In this document: positions 61,455-64,000 of the stretch, in pieces
How positions within the stretch are numbered: position 1 is the first letter of the stretch
How the letters are laid out: the number at the start of each line of letters is the position of its first letter
NCBI GenBank assembly: GCA_041687435.1
Contig: JAWLBX010000018.1
Coordinates: forward strand, 1 to 64,000
Reading direction: 5' to 3'
Origin: JACKII01 sp041687435
Lineage (GTDB): Bacteria > Pseudomonadota > Alphaproteobacteria > Bin95
DNA: 64,000 nt
Notes under the pieces: generated by a model
Seen by the model: the letters and a program-made list of their open reading frames with translations, nothing else
The model's database searches: none
Told to the model about the DNA's origin: nothing
Made by a program: the position numbers and the translations under genes

Positions 61455-62747
61455 TCAATCGGCGAAGGGATCCCGCACCAAAATGGTGTCGTCCCGCTCT
61501 GGACTGGTCGACAACAAGGCCACCGGCGCCTGAATCAGCTCCTCGATCCGGCGCACATACTTAACGGCCGTCGCCGGCAGTTCCGCCCAGGACCGGGCAC
61601 CTTCGGTAGATTGGCTCCACCCCTCCAGCGTTTCGAACACCGGGCGGATTTCGGCCTGCAGCTTCATCGAGGCTGGAAAATAGTCGTAGCGGTTGCCGCT
61701 GGCATCCTCGTAAGCGACGCAAACCTTCAATTCCGGCATGTCGTCGAGCACGTCCAGCTTGGTGAGCGCGATGCCGTCGATGCCGCCGACCTGGATCGCC
61801 TGTCGCACCATCACTGCATCGAACCAGCCGCAGCGCCGCGCCCGACCCGTGACCGTGCCAAATTCGCGGCCGCGTTCGCCCAGCCGCTGCCCGATCTCGT
61901 TGTCCTGCTCTGTCGGGAAAGGACCGCCGCCGACCCGTGTGGTATAGGCCTTGGTGATGCCCAGCACATAACCGACTGCACCCGCCGCTGCTCCGGACCC
62001 GCTAGCGGCCGCCGCCGCCACTGTATTGGAGGATGTCACATAGGGAAAAGTGCCATGGTCGATGTCCAGCATGGCGCCCTGCGCGCCCTCGAACAGCAGC
62101 CGCTTGCCGGCCACCCGGGCTGCGTGCAGCCGCCGCCAGACCGGCTCCACATAGGGCGTGAGCTTCGGTGCAACCTCCGCCAGCGTCGCCAGCAATTCCG
62201 CCTGCACCACCTCCGGCTCGCCCAAACCGCGCAGAAAGGCGTTGTGGTGGGCCAGCAACGGCTCCACCTTCGCCGCCAGCGTATCCGGCTCGGCCAGGTC
62301 GCACATGCGGATGGCGCGGCGCGCGACCTTGTCCTCGTAGGCGATGCCGATGCCGCGACCGGTCGTGCCGATGGCCCCCTTGCCCCGCGCCTTTTCCCGC
62401 GCGCGGTCGATGGCGCCGTAGAACGGCAGGATGACGGTGGCATTCTCGGCGATGCGCAGGTTTTCGGGCGTCACCGCCAGCCCCTGGCTGCCGACACGCT
62501 CAATCTCCTCCAGCAACGCCCAAGGGTCGACGACAACGCCGTTGCCGATGACCGACAGCTTCCCGCGCGCAAGGCCGGAGGGCAGCAGCGACAGTTTGTA
62601 GGTGGCATCGCCGATTTGCAACGTATGCCCGGCATTGTGCCCGCCCTGGAACCGGACAACCACGTCTGCCCGGACGGACAGCCAATCGACAATCTTGCCT
62701 TTGCCCTCGTCACCCCATTGGGCGCCAACGACGGTCACATTACCCAT
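61455..62747 (-). CDS. purA: Adenylosuccinate synthetase
   Basis: A 430-residue GTP-dependent enzyme of AMP synthesis (E. coli 432). The phosphate loop is VGAQWGDEGKGKIVDWLS (about residues 7-24), the IMP-binding FQGGHNAGHTLQIG (about 34-47), then GAIGTTGRGIGIAYEDK (about 126-142), LLFEGAQGAMLDIDHGTFPYVTSSNTV (about 218-245, read in part) and GRARRCGWFDAV (about 300-311). It joins IMP and aspartate. It is probably transcribed with or after the gene at the right edge, which lies upstream on the same strand. Confidence 0.97.
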   Translation of the reverse strand: MGNVTVVGAQWGDEGKGKIVDWLSVRADVVVRFQGGHNAGHTLQIGDATYKLSLLPSGLARGKLSVIGNGVVVDPWALLEEIERVGSQGLAVTPENLRIAENATVILPFYGAIDRAREKARGKGAIGTTGRGIGIAYEDKVARRAIRMCDLAEPDTLAAKVEPLLAHHNAFLRGLGEPEVVQAELLATLAEVAPKLTPYVEPVWRRLHAARVAGKRLLFEGAQGAMLDIDHGTFPYVTSSNTVAAAAASGSGAAAGAVGYVLGITKAYTTRVGGGPFPTEQDNEIGQRLGERGREFGTVTGRARRCGWFDAVMVRQAIQVGGIDGIALTKLDVLDDMPELKVCVAYEDASGNRYDYFPASMKLQAEIRPVFETLEGWSQSTEGARSWAELPATAVKYVRRIEELIQAPVALLSTSPERDDTILVRDPFAD

Positions 62748-62826
62748 GAGCCTGGAACCTTACCTGCTCGCAGTATACCAAATGCAGGGGTATAGCGGAG
62801 GTCGAACCGGTTGGTAAGGGGGCTCG

Positions 62827-64000
62827 TCAGGCGATATATCCAGTCGCGATGGCCACGGCTTCCTGATGGCTCAGGTTTTCGTCAGGCTGAGGGCGGTCAA
62901 AATGATTGAAGTACGCTGGCACAAGCTTCTTGGCGATCCGGTTCAGATCGCCCTGTACCTGTGCATGAATTTTGTCCCTGTTTGGATAAAACCCGCCGTC
63001 CCTGTGGGGATATTTGCAAATATGCTCCAAAAAATCAAAGAAACGAAGCTCCAAAGGGCGTTCGGTACTGCCCGTCATTCCCAGATTTTGATTGTGCTTC
63101 CTATGTTTTTCATGGAAATCAGAGAAATTTGTCGAAAAAATATTATTGCCAGGATCCATTTCCCGATAAACAGTGACCACCGAATTGAAATATACCGTCA
63201 ACAGGCTGCCGTTTCTCGCCTCCTTTAATCCTAACTTTGGAAGAGAAGGCAACTCGAATGCGTCCAAAACATCACACTCAAAATATGCTGGGTCTTTTTT
63301 TAGAGAATATCTAAAAACGAATTTTAAAAAATTATCCAATTCGTATATAATTTTTTTATCATCATCAGTTTCCATATATTTTATGTTTCTTTCACTGACA
63401 CCATGCAACTTATACCGGAACAAGTCCCTGGCGGATTTTAGATCGTTTAGATCATATTTTTTAACCCTTTCTTCTATATCTTTATCAAAATAGTTAAAAT
63501 TATACGTGTGGGGCGTCAGAGGGTTGGGGCCATTGCTCCGCTGGTAAGCCATTTGCGGCGCATCATTCGGCGTTGGCCTGTCGCGAACAAGGTCCACTCC
63601 GGGCGCGGCGATATCCGAGGCGGACTCGCCAGGCGCAGGATCGGCAAGACTCTCCTCCCCCCAACCCGCGCCGGCAGCGGCAGCGATCGCCATAGCGGGC
63701 GCCTCGACAATTTGTTTGGGCGGGGGTCTGTAAACGAGCGATTTCCAATCCTCCAACCTGCCACCCGAGGCCGGGAGGCTTGGCGGCCACTGGTCGGAGA
63801 ACCGCAACACGATCGAGTCCTGCCCCTCGCCTTCCCGATCATCACCGATCAGGGCGAAGCCATCCGCAACGCCTATGGCAGAGGAGCGCACGCCAAGCCC
63901 GAAAGACAGCCAACGGCCCGCCTGGCTCAATTCATTGGTCTGCAAGTACGCGGCAATAGCCAGGCTTTCTGCAACGATATCGGTCTGATGCAGACGCGAT
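62827..64000 (-). CDS. Edge-truncated chimeric protein of unknown function
   Basis: A minus-strand gene that is open to the window edge; the visible part is about 390 codons and no credible start is seen, so the N-terminus lies outside. The N-terminal part shown (LHQTDIVAESLAIAAY, GRWLSFGLGVRSSAIG) is GC-rich and ends in a proline/alanine-rich linker (about the region 63540-63760). After a PLTPHTYNFNYFDKDIEERV junction the rest is AT-rich (10 of 60 bases are G or C at 63301-63360), with a charged, helical C-terminus (EKHRKHNQNLG, DFLEHICKYPHRDGGFY). The break in composition inside one gene suggests domain replacement; polymorphic toxin or effector tails show this form, but no toxin motif is visible. 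Family unknown. Confidence 0.65.
   Translation of the reverse strand, partial: SRLHQTDIVAESLAIAAYLQTNELSQAGRWLSFGLGVRSSAIGVADGFALIGDDREGEGQDSIVLRFSDQWPPSLPASGGRLEDWKSLVYRPPPKQIVEAPAMAIAAAAGAGWGEESLADPAPGESASDIAAPGVDLVRDRPTPNDAPQMAYQRSNGPNPLTPHTYNFNYFDKDIEERVKKYDLNDLKSARDLFRYKLHGVSERNIKYMETDDDKKIIYELDNFLKFVFRYSLKKDPAYFECDVLDAFELPSLPKLGLKEARNGSLLTVYFNSVVTVYREMDPGNNIFSTNFSDFHEKHRKHNQNLGMTGSTERPLELRFFDFLEHICKYPHRDGGFYPNRDKIHAQVQGDLNRIAKKLVPAYFNHFDRPQPDENLSHQEAVAIATGYIA

Overview
This is a GC-rich, densely coding stretch of bacterial chromosome. The gene content points to an alphaproteobacterium, possibly in or near Rhodospirillales: COQ7-type ubiquinone hydroxylase, a class II DAHP synthase, an alphaproteobacterial-style GltX with a GLSKR loop, an M16 processing-type peptidase, PhaZ, and a flavoprotein-rich lipid catabolism set. 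The genus cannot be told from the window.

Layout. 1-4.9 kb: a DUF4112-like remnant, a Pmp3/YqaE peptide, a CoA-transferase, two homologous half-size permeases, an enoyl-CoA hydratase and a YghU-like GST. 4.9-13 kb (mostly minus): SLC13/TrkA-C transporter, NfuA-type Fe-S protein, an orphan DmsC-like anchor, a TPP enzyme and a complete nitrate/sulfonate/taurine-type ABC importer. 13.4-21.5 kb (plus): biosynthesis and translation, with DAHP synthase, nicotinate phosphoribosyltransferase, NAD synthetase and GltX tightly packed, then CimA and TrmJ. 21.5-31.2 kb: nitronate monooxygenase, secreted EEP protein, DHA2 exporter, two closely similar CYP153-type P450s flanking an HPF-like gene and a 2-TM protein, and an M16 peptidase. 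31.3-40.4 kb: MazG, a small PAS-like protein, a second TPP enzyme with an acyl-CoA dehydrogenase, an AbrB/PIN toxin-antitoxin pair with a perfect palindromic operator candidate, DnaE and a methyltransferase. 40.4-42.3 kb: an intact IS256-family element whose ends and 8-bp target duplication can be read exactly; it sits in the last codons of a MarR gene. 42.4-52.3 kb: PrfC, LLM oxidoreductase, AtzG/AtzE-like pair, ProC, COQ7-DsbB-DedA cluster, tRNA-Leu(CAA), two exported proteins and tRNA-Phe(GAA). 52.6-64 kb: PhaZ, HyuA/HyuB hydantoinase/oxoprolinase, LLM oxidoreductase, a Baeyer-Villiger-type monooxygenase, PurA and an edge-truncated chimeric gene with an AT-rich 3' half.

How it fits together: housekeeping genes alternate with oxidative lipid and hydrocarbon functions (CYP153 hydroxylases, Baeyer-Villiger oxygenase, LLM flavoproteins, acyl-CoA enzymes, PHB depolymerase). 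This suggests an aerobic heterotroph able to use alkanes, fatty acids or cyclic ketones; that is inference from families. No CRISPR array, prophage or recognised defence island was seen. The least explained items are the chimeric gene at the right edge, the lower-GC 2-TM gene, the paired half-permeases and the structured GC-rich spacer before mazG.
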